Part shown: one piece after another, positions 44,535 through 52,786 of the stretch
Layout of the letters: every line of letters starts with the position of its first letter
Numbering within the stretch: the stretch's first letter is position 1
Assembly: GCA_013824265.1 (NCBI GenBank)
Contig: PNNO01000002.1
Location: forward strand, 1-64,000
DNA: 64,000 nucleotides
Direction: 5' to 3'
Source: a bacterium
GTDB taxonomy: Bacteria; Patescibacteriota; Gracilibacteria; UBA1369; PNNO01
Program-made: the position numbers and the translations under genes
The notes under the pieces: model-generated
The model's database searches: none
Seen by the model: only the letters and a program-made list of their open reading frames with translations
Told to the model about the DNA's origin: nothing

Positions 44535-44558
44535 CAATGGAATAAACTTCGCTAAACT
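44531..44558 (+). promoter_or_regulatory. rpsP promoter
   Basis: TTGACA and TAAACT are 16 bases apart, giving a leader of roughly 48 bases before the TTG start. The leader has a GGCGCC-centred inverted repeat and an AT-rich part but no recognised riboswitch. Confidence 0.6.
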
Positions 44559-44612
44559 AAAGGCGCCTTACATTTAAGGACACATTTTTTGTATTTTTTA
44601 AACTAAAAAACG

Positions 44613-45002
44613 TTGTTAAAGATAAGACTTTCACGCACGGGAAGAAAAAATTACCCTTCGTATCGTATAGTTGTTGCTGAGCACAGCGCTCCAATTAAAG
44701 GAAAATTTCTTGAGGTTTTAGGCCACTATATTCCAAATCGTGAGCCTAAGGTTTTTGAATATGACGAGAAGAAAATTCGGGAATGGATATCCAAAGGTGC
44801 AAAACCAACCGATACGGTAGCATCACTTCTAAAAAGACATGGTGTAAGCGGTATGGAAGGTTTTATTGAAGCCAGAAATAAGAAAAGAAAGAGTAAGAAA
44901 GCTGTAGAAGAAGCACCTGCTGCACCGGTTGCCGCTGCCGCTCCGGCAGAGACTCCAGCCGAAGCACCTGCTGAGACCCCGGCAGAAACTCCGGCGGCAT
45001 AA
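44613..45002 (+). CDS. rpsP: 30S ribosomal protein S16
   Basis: Small-subunit assembly protein. The first 85 residues are a clear S16: MLKIRLSRTGRKNYPSYRIVV, GKFLEVLGHYIPNREPK and KPTDTVASLLKRHGV. The only start that yields the conserved N-terminus is a TTG codon. After a lysine-rich stretch (about 92-100) there is a 30-residue extension of Ala/Pro/Glu/Thr repeats (AETPAEAPAETPAET), seen in some phyla and probably disordered. It begins the rpsP-khpA-pilin cluster. Confidence 0.96.
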   Translation: MLKIRLSRTGRKNYPSYRIVVAEHSAPIKGKFLEVLGHYIPNREPKVFEYDEKKIREWISKGAKPTDTVASLLKRHGVSGMEGFIEARNKKRKSKKAVEEAPAAPVAAAAPAETPAEAPAETPAETPAA

Positions 45003-45068
45003 ATTAGAAAAGAAGTTTTTAAATATATATCTTCTCTCTAAACCACCGTCCCGTAATCTCTAAAAACC

Positions 45069-45368
45069 ATGAATCCAAGTACAGAAAATGCTAATGGTCC
45101 AGACAAGGATTTCATTGAGCATGTTGTAAAGCTCATAGTCGACAAACCTGAAGACGTAAAAGTATCCAGAGCTGTTGATGAAATGGGTGTTTTGATAACC
45201 CTTCAAGTCTCCAAGGAAGACATGGGTAAAATAATCGGTAAAAATGGACAAACCGCAAAGTCTTTGCGTATACTATTGCGTGTTATCGGTTCAAAAAACA
45301 ACGCTCGTGTAAATTTACGAATTGTTGAACCGGAAGGTCACGAAGTTGCCGTTGAAAGTATTGACTAG
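45069..45368 (+). CDS. khpA: KH-domain RNA-binding protein KhpA (YlqC)
   Basis: A 99-residue single KH domain with the GKIIGKNGQTAKSLR loop (GxxG, about residues 57-71). KhpA binds RNA, often together with KhpB, and influences cell division and elongation in Firmicutes. The placement directly after rpsP is the conserved rpsP-ylqC arrangement and supports the assignment. It is 66 bases after rpsP and 26 before the pilin-like gene. Confidence 0.92.
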   Translation: MNPSTENANGPDKDFIEHVVKLIVDKPEDVKVSRAVDEMGVLITLQVSKEDMGKIIGKNGQTAKSLRILLRVIGSKNNARVNLRIVEPEGHEVAVESID

Positions 45369-45394
45369 TATATCTTGAATAATTAAGTACCACT

Positions 45395-45748
45395 ATGAAT
45401 CAGTCTGACTCTATCATTGAAGCTGCTCAACGTTATGATATCGTTGAAATAATCAATAAAGGCCTTGCTTATGCCATAATCATCGCAGGACTTTTGTCTG
45501 TCATATTCATTTTCGTAGGAGGTATTTCGTTCATTCTCTCAGGAGGACAGGAAGAGAAAATCAAACAAGCCGTAGGCACAATCCGTTACGCTATAATCGG
45601 ACTTGTTATCACGGTTTTAGCCGTTGTAATAGTAAGTACCGTAGGAAAAGCGCTTGGACTTGATATCATAAAATATATCGATTTCGGCGATATAATTAAT
45701 ACGGTCACCAGTATTGGAGACGGAGCAGGATCGGACTCTCTTGACTAA
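45395..45748 (+). CDS. VirB2/TrbC-like pilin family protein, second copy
   Basis: A 117-residue protein with two long hydrophobic helices (about residues 22-50 and 62-85) separated by SGGQEEKIKQAVGTIR, the same polar loop pattern as the protein at 12.8 kb (SSAGNQEKVDQAKKII). It lacks the long signal peptide of that copy, starting instead with a short polar segment, and ends in an acidic Gly/Ser/Asp tail. It is probably a membrane protein of the family often called pilin-like in Patescibacteria. It may be co-transcribed with rpsP and khpA. Confidence 0.65.
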   Translation: MNQSDSIIEAAQRYDIVEIINKGLAYAIIIAGLLSVIFIFVGGISFILSGGQEEKIKQAVGTIRYAIIGLVITVLAVVIVSTVGKALGLDIIKYIDFGDIINTVTSIGDGAGSDSLD

Positions 45749-46182
45749 GATGACTTGGTACAGCTTCTTACTATAAATTTCCAGTCATAAGGGAATTTGT
45801 ATGTTTCGCATGCGCGAACAATTGCGGCAAATATTTCCCAATAATTTTTGGAGTCATATACAAAACTGTTTCCGCTTTCCGTGTTTGGATTGTAATCTAT
45901 AATGGAAGAATCAAATGCCTGAGTTATAGGGACAACTCCCTGGCTCCAAGCTTTTTTTAACAGATCCATATCATTTTCAAAAAGCACAATTATATGTGAT
46001 TTTTCCAAACTCGAAAAATCATTCTCGTTCTTTAAAAGCTTTATATGCAAATGAGAAAGACCTTCTTCAAGAGTGTCCAAGATTTCACTTTTAATATTCT
46101 CGCTTATATTGGCAGCCGCCAATAACACCGTTGGAACTTTTGTGTTTTTTTTAATCGCAACCTGTTGATCGGCCTGCTGCAT
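45745..46182 (-). CDS. Hypothetical protein, 145 residues
   Basis: A soluble alpha/beta protein with a VPTVLLAAANIS strand, an IIVLFENDMDLLKKAWSQGVVPI segment and an EIFAAIVRACETYKFPYDW helix. The strand-helix order recalls the C-terminal nucleotide-binding half of GT-B glycosyltransferases, where a gloss such as 'voluntary prominence and reassignment' of residues is typical, but the motifs are too weak to assign. It is convergent with the second pilin-like gene, overlapping by 4 bases. Confidence 0.5.
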   Translation of the reverse strand: MQQADQQVAIKKNTKVPTVLLAAANISENIKSEILDTLEEGLSHLHIKLLKNENDFSSLEKSHIIVLFENDMDLLKKAWSQGVVPITQAFDSSIIDYNPNTESGNSFVYDSKNYWEIFAAIVRACETYKFPYDWKFIVRSCTKSS

Positions 46183-46259
46183 AGGTTAAATTTAATGAGT
46201 TTTGTTTTTGTTTTCCTGTAATTATAGCAAAAAACAACTATTTTTCCCACCACTTATAA

Positions 46260-46287
46260 TTGACAGTCCTGGTGAACATGATTTAAT
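46260..46287 (+). promoter_or_regulatory. Putative leaderless promoter of the exonuclease gene
   Basis: TTGACA and TTTAAT are 16 bases apart, and the -10 ends seven bases before the ATG at 46294, so transcription would start at or next to the start codon. Confidence 0.5.
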
Positions 46288-46293
46288 AGATAC

Positions 46294-47202
46294 ATGCCAA
46301 AAAAGATAATACTCGTAGATGCGAACTCGTTAATTCACAGGGCCTTTCATGCCCTACCTCCTTTTAAGTCACCGCAGGGGGAGCTTGTTAACGCTGTTTA
46401 TGGCTTTTATTCAATACTTTTAAATATAATCACAAGATTAAAACCGGACTACGCGGCGGTTTCTTTTGACGTTTCCAAAAAAACTTTTCGACATGACGCA
46501 TTTGATGGGTATAAGGCAAAAAGAGTAAAGGCACCTGACGAACTTTATGAACAATTCGCAAGGATTAAGGAAATTCTTGGAATATTGAATTTCCCGATTT
46601 TCGAAAAAGAAGGATTTGAAGCCGATGATGTGCTCGCAACAATGTCCACGTTGCTAAAAAAAGAAGATGACATGGAAATTTATATAATAACCAGCGATAA
46701 AGACGCTTTTCAGCTTGTAGATGAGAAAACATTTGTTGTCAGCCCAAAAAACGGAGGAAATGACAATATAATTTACACAAGTGAAGAAGTTGAAAAAAAG
46801 CTTGGCATAAAACCAAATCAGGTTATTGATTACAAGTCTTTAACCGGCGACCCTTCCGACAACATTGCCGGAGTTCCCGGAATAGGGGATAAATCAGCCC
46901 AAACCCTACTTCAAGAATATGGCAGTCTTGATGGAATTTATGAAAATATTGATAAAATAAAGGGCGCTCTTAACAAAAAGCTTTCGGAAAACAAAGAAAA
47001 TGCATATTTTAGCCAAGGGCTGGTTAAACTTGTACATGACGTACCAATAGATTTTAGCCTTGAAAAGGCAAAATTTCATATAAATGATTTTGAAAAAGCC
47101 ATTCCCATTTTCAATCAACTGGCGTTTAAATCACTTGTAAGCAGACTTGCCAATATTCTGCCTAAAAAACAGGAAGAACCCTTGCAGACAAGCCTGTTTT
47201 AG
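46294..47202 (+). CDS. Stand-alone 5'-3' exonuclease (DNA polymerase I N-terminal-like, FEN family)
   Basis: A 302-residue flap nuclease matching the 5'-3' exonuclease domain of DNA polymerase I. Metal-binding acidic residues are visible in ILVDANSLIHRAFHALPP (residues 5-22), VSFDVSKKTFRH, FEADDVLATMST (about 105-116), ITSDKDAFQLV and the H3TH region GDPSDNIAGVPGIGDKSAQTLL (about 186-207, as short motifs). The polymerase and proofreading domains are absent, the protein ending in a QTSLF tail. It would remove RNA primers and flaps. Its QTSLF C-terminus resembles a beta-clamp-binding peptide, which is inference. Confidence 0.9.
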   Translation: MPKKIILVDANSLIHRAFHALPPFKSPQGELVNAVYGFYSILLNIITRLKPDYAAVSFDVSKKTFRHDAFDGYKAKRVKAPDELYEQFARIKEILGILNFPIFEKEGFEADDVLATMSTLLKKEDDMEIYIITSDKDAFQLVDEKTFVVSPKNGGNDNIIYTSEEVEKKLGIKPNQVIDYKSLTGDPSDNIAGVPGIGDKSAQTLLQEYGSLDGIYENIDKIKGALNKKLSENKENAYFSQGLVKLVHDVPIDFSLEKAKFHINDFEKAIPIFNQLAFKSLVSRLANILPKKQEEPLQTSLF

Positions 47203-47277
47203 GGCAAATTAGACAAATTCCTGTATACATATTTAGTTCAAAGCTCATAAATAAGCCGTTTTTATATAAAAAAACAT

Positions 47278-47306
47278 TTGCATTTAATATAACTTTCATT
47301 TATATT
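47278..47306 (+). promoter_or_regulatory. ftsA promoter
   Basis: TTGCAT and TATATT are 17 bases apart, about 50 bases before the ftsA ATG. The rest of the 155-base gap after the exonuclease gene shows no gene or convincing terminator. Confidence 0.6.
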
Positions 47307-47357
47307 CTTCGCAGGCTTGATGTATAGGCTCCTTTTTTTATCTCTTTTCTTTTTGTA

Positions 47358-48596
47358 ATGGCAAAATCACGTGTTATTGCCAGTCTTGATATCGGAAGCT
47401 CCAAAATACGAACAGTTGTTGGAACGCTTGAGGAGAAATCGCAGACGCCCAACATAATCGGAGTTGGAGTAACTCCTTCCGGAGGCCTTAGAAAGGGCTC
47501 CGTTATTGACGTTGAAGAAGCAATCAACAGTATTTCCACTTCGCTTGAAGATGCGGAAAGGATGGCCGGCGAACCGGTTAATCATGTTTTTCTTGGTATC
47601 GGAGGAAGCCACATCGAATCATTTAACAGCAAAGGTGTTATAGCTGTTTCACATGCGGGAAATGAAGTTAGTGAAGATGACGTTGACCGTGTACTTGAAG
47701 CCGCGCAGGCGGTTTCTATCCCAAGTAACAGAAGAATTTTAAGAATAATTCCAAAATCTTTTACGGTAGATGAACAAAAGGGAATTAAATATCCGGTTGG
47801 AATGACCGGAATTAGACTTGAGGTTGAAGCGCACATTGTTACCGGACTTATTCCGGCAATTAAAAATGTCGAAAAATGTGTATTGCAAGCCGGAGTTGAT
47901 ATCGACGATATAATTCCAAGTTCTTTGGCGGCTCCAGAGGCTGTTTTGTCAAAGAGACAAAAGGAGCTTGGCGTTGTTGTTCTTGATATAGGAAGCGGAG
48001 GAACTTCTCTTTCCGTTTTTGAAGAAGGAACAACCCTTCATACGGCCGTTCTTCCAATTGGAGGAGAAAGCGTTACAAATGACATCGCAATAGGACTTAG
48101 AACTGCAATTGATACCGCGGAAAAAATTAAAATTGAGTACGGAAGCTGCATACCGGAAGATATTAACGAGAGAGAGACTATCGACCTTTCTTTAGTAAGC
48201 AAAATTGATGCACACAAAGTTTCAAAAAAACATATGGCCGAGATTATTCAGGCCAGATATCATGAAATTTTCATACTTGCAAAAGACGAACTTGCAAAAA
48301 TTCATAGAGACGGAATGCTTCCTGCCGGAGTTATTTTAACCGGAGCGGGTGTAAAAATGCCGGGAACAATAGATTTGGCCAGAGAAACTCTTAATTTACC
48401 TGTTCAAATAGGATTCCCTCAGAATTTTGACGGAGTTGTTGATAAGATAGATGACCCGGCTTATGCCACGGCTATCGGGCTTCTTATCTGGGGATCACGC
48501 TTGGAATCAAGATCTTACGGATTCCATTTTAAAGGATTTGGTCTTAAAAAAGGGTTAAGTGGCCTTAAGGATTGGGTAAAAAACCTACTTCCCTAA
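47358..48596 (+). CDS. ftsA: Cell division protein FtsA
   Basis: Actin-like ATPase that tethers FtsZ filaments to the membrane. The 412-residue protein has the phosphate-1 loop SLDIGSSKIRTVVG (about residues 9-22), the FtsA-specific 1C domain with GGSHIESFNSKGVI, phosphate-2 VVLDIGSGGTSL (about 208-219), and adenosine motif LTGAGVKMPG. The C-terminus ends KGLSGLKDWVKNLLP, an amphipathic helix of the type that anchors FtsA in the membrane. It is directly followed by ftsZ, which has an additional promoter. Confidence 0.96.
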   Translation: MAKSRVIASLDIGSSKIRTVVGTLEEKSQTPNIIGVGVTPSGGLRKGSVIDVEEAINSISTSLEDAERMAGEPVNHVFLGIGGSHIESFNSKGVIAVSHAGNEVSEDDVDRVLEAAQAVSIPSNRRILRIIPKSFTVDEQKGIKYPVGMTGIRLEVEAHIVTGLIPAIKNVEKCVLQAGVDIDDIIPSSLAAPEAVLSKRQKELGVVVLDIGSGGTSLSVFEEGTTLHTAVLPIGGESVTNDIAIGLRTAIDTAEKIKIEYGSCIPEDINERETIDLSLVSKIDAHKVSKKHMAEIIQARYHEIFILAKDELAKIHRDGMLPAGVILTGAGVKMPGTIDLARETLNLPVQIGFPQNFDGVVDKIDDPAYATAIGLLIWGSRLESRSYGFHFKGFGLKKGLSGLKDWVKNLLP

Positions 48597-48614
48597 TTTA
48601 TTTTAAAAAACTTA

Positions 48615-48643
48615 TTGACATTTTGTAAAATTTAATCGACAAT
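48615..48643 (+). promoter_or_regulatory. ftsZ promoter
   Basis: TTGACA and GACAAT are 17 bases apart in the 73-base gap between ftsA and ftsZ, about 27 bases before the ATG. Confidence 0.55.
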
Positions 48644-48669
48644 AGTCATCCAATTAAACATAACATCCT

Positions 48670-49866
48670 ATGGAAGATAAATCATCACTTCGAAACTTGT
48701 TCTCCGGAAGAGCCGGTACCAGTAGCCACCATCATCATGTAAATGTGAATGTGACTCCTCGTATCAGACCTCAGGAAGTTGTGCCTGAAATGACACCTGT
48801 TGCGTCAATTAAAGTTATTGGCGTTGGAGGCGGAGGCAACAATGCTACCAACAGAATGATTAAATCAAACCTTAGAGGTATTGATTTCATTTCCGTGAAT
48901 ACTGATGCACAAGCTCTTTATCACTCTGAAGCTCCTACAAAAATTAATATTGGAAAAGCTACGACAAAAGGACTTGGAGCTGGAAGTAATCCTGATGTTG
49001 GAAGACAGGCCGCAGAGGAAAGCGCAGAAGAAATAAGAGAAGCAATTGCCGGAGCTGATATGGTGTTTATCACAGGAGGTATGGGTGGAGGAACAGGAAC
49101 AGGAGCTGCTCCTGTTATCGCGGAAATCGCTAAAGAACAAGGAATTTTGACCGTAGGTGTTGTTACAAAACCATTTGCTTTTGAAGGACACAGAAGAAGA
49201 ATACAGGCTGAAGAAGGACTTGAGAACCTACGTGCAAAGGTTGATACATTGATTACAATTCCAAACGACAGAATCCTTTCAATCATAGATAAGAAGACTC
49301 CAATTACTGAGGCCTTCATGGTTGTGGATGACGTTTTAAGACAAGGCGTACAAGGTATTGCCGATCTTATCACCGTTCATGGAATGATTAACGTGGACTT
49401 TGCGGATGTAAGAACAGTTATGGAAAATGCCGGAAGTGCGTTAATGGGTATTGGATACGGGACAGGTGAAAACAGAGCAATCGAAGCTGCAAAAGCCGCT
49501 ATCGAGAGCCCACTTCTTGAGCTTTCAATTGACGGAGCCAAGGGCGTGTTATTCAACATTACCGGTGGAAACGACCTATCAATGTACGAAGTTGATGAGG
49601 CCGCAAGAATTATTACGGAAGCTTCCGATGCCGAGGCAAACATTATATTCGGTGCAGTAATTAACGACTCTTACACAGGAGAAGTTAAGATCACCGTGGT
49701 TGCTACCGGATTTGACGCCGTTTCAAGAGGCGGAACTTCATTCAGATCACACTCATCATTAAATAGCATTTCAGCTACATCAAACTCTTCAATGGCTACT
49801 CCGGTTATGAGAAACGCCGAGGACGAGCTTGATATCCCTGCTTTCATTAGAAAGAAGATGGGGTAA
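48670..49866 (+). CDS. ftsZ: Cell division protein FtsZ
   Basis: Tubulin-like GTPase that forms the division ring. The 398-residue protein has [15 protein letters not shown] (about residues 50-64), SVNTDAQAL, the GTP-binding signature [17 protein letters not shown] (about 140-156), and the T7-loop region [11 protein letters not shown]. The C-terminal peptide [11 protein letters not shown] is the conserved FtsA-binding tail. An unusual 45-residue N-terminal extension contains [11 protein letters not shown], a natural histidine cluster. A strong terminator follows. Confidence 0.98.
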   Translation: MEDKSSLRNLFSGRAGTSSHHHHVNVNVTPRIRPQEVVPEMTPVASIKVIGVGGGGNNATNRMIKSNLRGIDFISVNTDAQALYHSEAPTKINIGKATTKGLGAGSNPDVGRQAAEESAEEIREAIAGADMVFITGGMGGGTGTGAAPVIAEIAKEQGILTVGVVTKPFAFEGHRRRIQAEEGLENLRAKVDTLITIPNDRILSIIDKKTPITEAFMVVDDVLRQGVQGIADLITVHGMINVDFADVRTVMENAGSALMGIGYGTGENRAIEAAKAAIESPLLELSIDGAKGVLFNITGGNDLSMYEVDEAARIITEASDAEANIIFGAVINDSYTGEVKITVVATGFDAVSRGGTSFRSHSSLNSISATSNSSMATPVMRNAEDELDIPAFIRKKMG

Positions 49867-49913
49867 GCGATGGCGAGAGGCCGCTTGGCCGTTGCCACTT
49901 AAACAAATTATTT

Positions 49914-49952
49914 AAAAGAGGTCCGCGCCTGTGAAAGGTGGGGCCTCTTTTT
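49914..49952. terminator. Bidirectional terminator after ftsZ
   Basis: Arms AAAAGAGG and CCTCTTTT enclose further GC pairs and a GTGAAA-type loop, and a run of T follows. It lies between the convergent ftsZ and the 669-residue gene and has T-runs on both strands. Confidence 0.75.
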
Positions 49953-49962
49953 TTTGTGTTTG

Positions 49963-51972
49963 TTAGTTGGGGACCACTTGTGCAGCTACAACTGCAGCTG
50001 GAGTTTCTTTGAAATCCATTGCAACTGTAATCTTTTGTTTTTCTTGCGGGAAATCCAGTTTTACGGCAGCGCCTCTTGCATTAGTGAAATATTTATCAAT
50101 GAATACCTTTTCTGCGTTAGAGTTATTAGATCCGCTTTTTAACTTATCGTATATAAATTTTATATCCTTATCTCCGAGCTTTTTATCTTTGTCTCCCACC
50201 GCCTCTGTATTCCATCTTGCAATCAGGTCTTTTTCAACTTTTTCAAGGCCATCCTGTGTTGAGATTATTTCTCCATTAGGTCCTTGTACTCCACATTCAA
50301 CCTTTATCTTGTCTTTGAAGGCATTTTTTTGATCTGCTGGAACTTTGGCAAGAATTTTATTCTTCGCTTTTTCCCCACGCTCCTTTGCAAGGTCCAAATT
50401 TCCCTTTAAATCCCCATCAGGACTTGCTGTCCCATAAACTTTAATATCCGGGATCAAACCTTTAAATTGATCTTTAGTTGCCGCTTCAATATTTTCATCT
50501 TTAATTTTTCCCAAGGCCACCTGGAAATCAACTCCAGTGAATTTGGCCGCCAATGTTCCACTTATTCCAGCTTTAACAAACTCGACAACTTGTTTTTGTA
50601 GACCTTCCATCCCTTGAGCAATAAATTTAACATCGGTTTGCCCGGAGTCAGAAGTTGCTACGCGCATAGGGTTTTCCGGCAATTTAATTTGAAGATTTTC
50701 ACCGGCTTTGTCCGCAAGATTTGCACCGGTTATGTGAACACCATCTTTATCAATTTGAATCCCGGTTATTTCAGTTTTCTTGTTTTCAGGAATAACTTCA
50801 GGCTCTTTTGGTTTTGAAATTAAACTAGACTCCAATTTGGCAATAGCGTCTTTCAATATTGTAATTTCTTCATTCATAATTGGAATATACTTAGACTTTA
50901 ATTGATTTGCTTGCCAATTTCCCAAGATCCATTCGACAGGATAATTGTTATTGGCATCCACCAATTCACAGCTTCTTGCAGTTACATTTATTTGTTCCTG
51001 ATACCCATAAAGATCATCCTTGTCACCTGAAAGTGCGGTAAAATCATTAATAAGCCGTTTCCTTTCATTTAAAATATTTTCAATTTGCAAAAGATCTTCA
51101 TGCGTAAGATCCCTGCTCTCCAAATCCAGCGCGACTTCTTTTTTCAATTCTTTTTCCAGTATTGGGGTATATTTTAAAGTCCCTCCTACAGGTCCATCCG
51201 GCATATCATTTTCAGTCCAATTTTTATCTTTATAAATTGCCCTTGGGGTATCCTTAAGCCATTCAGTGATAATTTTATTTTTAATTGTATTTACAACACT
51301 ATCTTTGTCATCATAAATATCTTTTTTCAAAATATCTTCAAGTTTTTTCAGATCAAAATCCTTAATTTGCTTATTAGTCATATCTTCAACAAGAATTGTA
51401 TTTTTGATTATAACGTCACTCATTATTGCCTTTGTAACATTAATCAAAGCTTGCTTGCCAATTTTTTCCCTATCGGAATCCGTAAAAAAATCAGATTCAA
51501 AAAACTCCACCATATAATTAACAGCCTTTTCTTTTTCTCCTTTTATACTTTCAATAAAATCCTTTCTCTTTTGTTCATTTTCTATAAATTCATTTGTCAA
51601 TTTTACTAATAATTCCTTGATTTCTTCCAGCTTTTGTCTAACAACTTCTTTTTTTTCATCAACTGATTTCGCGTTTTTAATTCCTTCTGATTTGTAAAAT
51701 GACGTAAGCCCTTGCATTGTTTTTTCTTGTATGTCTTTTTGAAAACCAGGTTCACGAATTAGTGATTTTTTGGAGTCACTAAAGATACTACTCGAACCAA
51801 GTTTGTTTCGAATTCTAGCCATACACGCAGCAACAATAGATTGTCCTTCTTGATCAAACTTTACTTTATCAAGGTCGGTCAAATCTGCGTTAGCCTGAGG
51901 AACTTCTGGACTTTCAGAAAAAGCAAACACAAACTTTGCGTAGAAAAACGGATTGAATTTTGGTTGTAACAT
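49963..51972 (-). CDS. Large helical protein ending in an OmpA-like segment, function unknown
   Basis: The 669-residue product is charged and helical in its first 400 residues, with long coiled-coil-like stretches (KKEVVRQKLEEIKELLVKL; EKELKKEVALDLE). From about residue 500 comes IKVYGTASPDGDLKGNLDLA followed by KERGEKAKNKIL, which resembles the OmpA-like peptidoglycan-binding pattern (GxxSxDGxxxxNxxLAxxRAxxV). A preceding ITGIQIDKDGVHITGANLAD segment is beta-like. There is no signal peptide, so if the OmpA-like part binds peptidoglycan it is not clear how it is exported. It is followed upstream by the 167-residue gene on the same strand. Confidence 0.6.
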   Translation of the reverse strand: MLQPKFNPFFYAKFVFAFSESPEVPQANADLTDLDKVKFDQEGQSIVAACMARIRNKLGSSSIFSDSKKSLIREPGFQKDIQEKTMQGLTSFYKSEGIKNAKSVDEKKEVVRQKLEEIKELLVKLTNEFIENEQKRKDFIESIKGEKEKAVNYMVEFFESDFFTDSDREKIGKQALINVTKAIMSDVIIKNTILVEDMTNKQIKDFDLKKLEDILKKDIYDDKDSVVNTIKNKIITEWLKDTPRAIYKDKNWTENDMPDGPVGGTLKYTPILEKELKKEVALDLESRDLTHEDLLQIENILNERKRLINDFTALSGDKDDLYGYQEQINVTARSCELVDANNNYPVEWILGNWQANQLKSKYIPIMNEEITILKDAIAKLESSLISKPKEPEVIPENKKTEITGIQIDKDGVHITGANLADKAGENLQIKLPENPMRVATSDSGQTDVKFIAQGMEGLQKQVVEFVKAGISGTLAAKFTGVDFQVALGKIKDENIEAATKDQFKGLIPDIKVYGTASPDGDLKGNLDLAKERGEKAKNKILAKVPADQKNAFKDKIKVECGVQGPNGEIISTQDGLEKVEKDLIARWNTEAVGDKDKKLGDKDIKFIYDKLKSGSNNSNAEKVFIDKYFTNARGAAVKLDFPQEKQKITVAMDFKETPAAVVAAQVVPN

Positions 51973-51990
51973 TTTTATTTTGGTTATTTG

Positions 51991-52494
51991 TTAAATTTGG
52001 TTTAGCTTTCCGAGGATTTCTTCCATTTTGTTCTCATTGGTCTTTTGCTCTTGTTTCTCACGTTTTACACGCACTTGCTTTAAGAATTTTTCCCTTATGC
52101 GCTTAAGATCAGATATAAAACCCTGCGCGATTATTATTTTTTCTTTTGTTGTCTCATCCTGTTTTTCCTCGTCGGTTTTAAATATATCGGCGAACGGATC
52201 CTCTTCCTTCTGCGTAGACTCTTCAGAGGCTTTTGCGGCCTCTTCCTCCTGGGCTTTTTTGGCAGCCTGGGCATCAAGCTCTTCAAACTTTTTTATATTA
52301 TCCTGCAGTTTTTTTAGGACATATTTTTTAAATTCGATCTTTTCGTTCTCGTTGGAAAGCGCGTTTTTATCAACGCCATCAATAGCTTCACGCGCGGCAT
52401 TTCGCATGATTTCAAGCGGGTCTCCCTGTAAAGTCGCGCCTCCGGTGAGGTCAACCGTTGAGGGAAGCGATGGCAAGCTTGTTGTATCGGCCAT
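51991..52494 (-). CDS. Acidic coiled-coil protein, partner of the OmpA-like gene
   Basis: A 167-residue protein rich in Glu, Lys, Ala and Gln: an N-terminal Ser/Thr/Leu/Pro segment, helices with heptad character (KKYVLKKLQDNIKKFEEL), a low-complexity Glu/Ala/Ser linker and a final basic helix (LKRIREKFLKQVRVKREKQ). No membrane segment or known domain is seen. It is first in an operon with the 669-residue gene, 18 bases apart, behind a good promoter. Confidence 0.55.
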   Translation of the reverse strand: MADTTSLPSLPSTVDLTGGATLQGDPLEIMRNAAREAIDGVDKNALSNENEKIEFKKYVLKKLQDNIKKFEELDAQAAKKAQEEEAAKASEESTQKEEDPFADIFKTDEEKQDETTKEKIIIAQGFISDLKRIREKFLKQVRVKREKQEQKTNENKMEEILGKLNQI

Positions 52495-52519
52495 ATTTTC
52501 TTTTTATTTTTATCTGTTA

Positions 52520-52548
52520 ATTATACCAAAAAAAGGGTGTTTATTCAA
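52520..52548 (-). promoter_or_regulatory. Promoter of the two-gene coiled-coil/OmpA-like operon
   Basis: On the minus strand TTGAAT and TATAAT are 17 bases apart, with an extended TGGTATAAT. The 17 bases TTTTTTTGGTATAATTA match the pilB promoter exactly. Confidence 0.7.
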
Positions 52549-52615
52549 GGACCGGAGGTGGGGCGGGAATGAGAGCGGTTGCGGGAGTGGAATTTTGATG
52601 ATTGATTTCGTGGCG

Positions 52616-52646
52616 CAAAATGGTGAGGACAGGCTCACCTATTTTG
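52616..52646. promoter_or_regulatory. Inverted repeat with the half-sites of the recA operator
   Basis: GGTGAG-N6-CTCACC (52622-52639) has the same half-sites and spacing as the recA promoter palindrome, and TATTTT follows where recA has TATACT. The arms extend by CAAAAT/ATTTTG with one unpaired T, so it could equally be an RNA hairpin. The surrounding gap (52549-52786) holds no gene I can support. Confidence 0.4.
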
Positions 52647-52786
52647 TGTTGTAATCGCATGTTGAAGCGTTTAAACAGTTGACGATTTTTGTAGGCTTGA
52701 GTTACACAAAAAACACGGGTTTGCCACTATAGTTGAGTTTACGGAACAGTTGAAAAAATTTTCCAGGTAGAAAAGTATGTAGCGAA

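Noticed and set aside
47203-47357. A riboswitch or small RNA in the ftsA leader
   Set aside because: The stretch is A+T-rich with a promoter, and I could find no conserved fold or stable hairpin.
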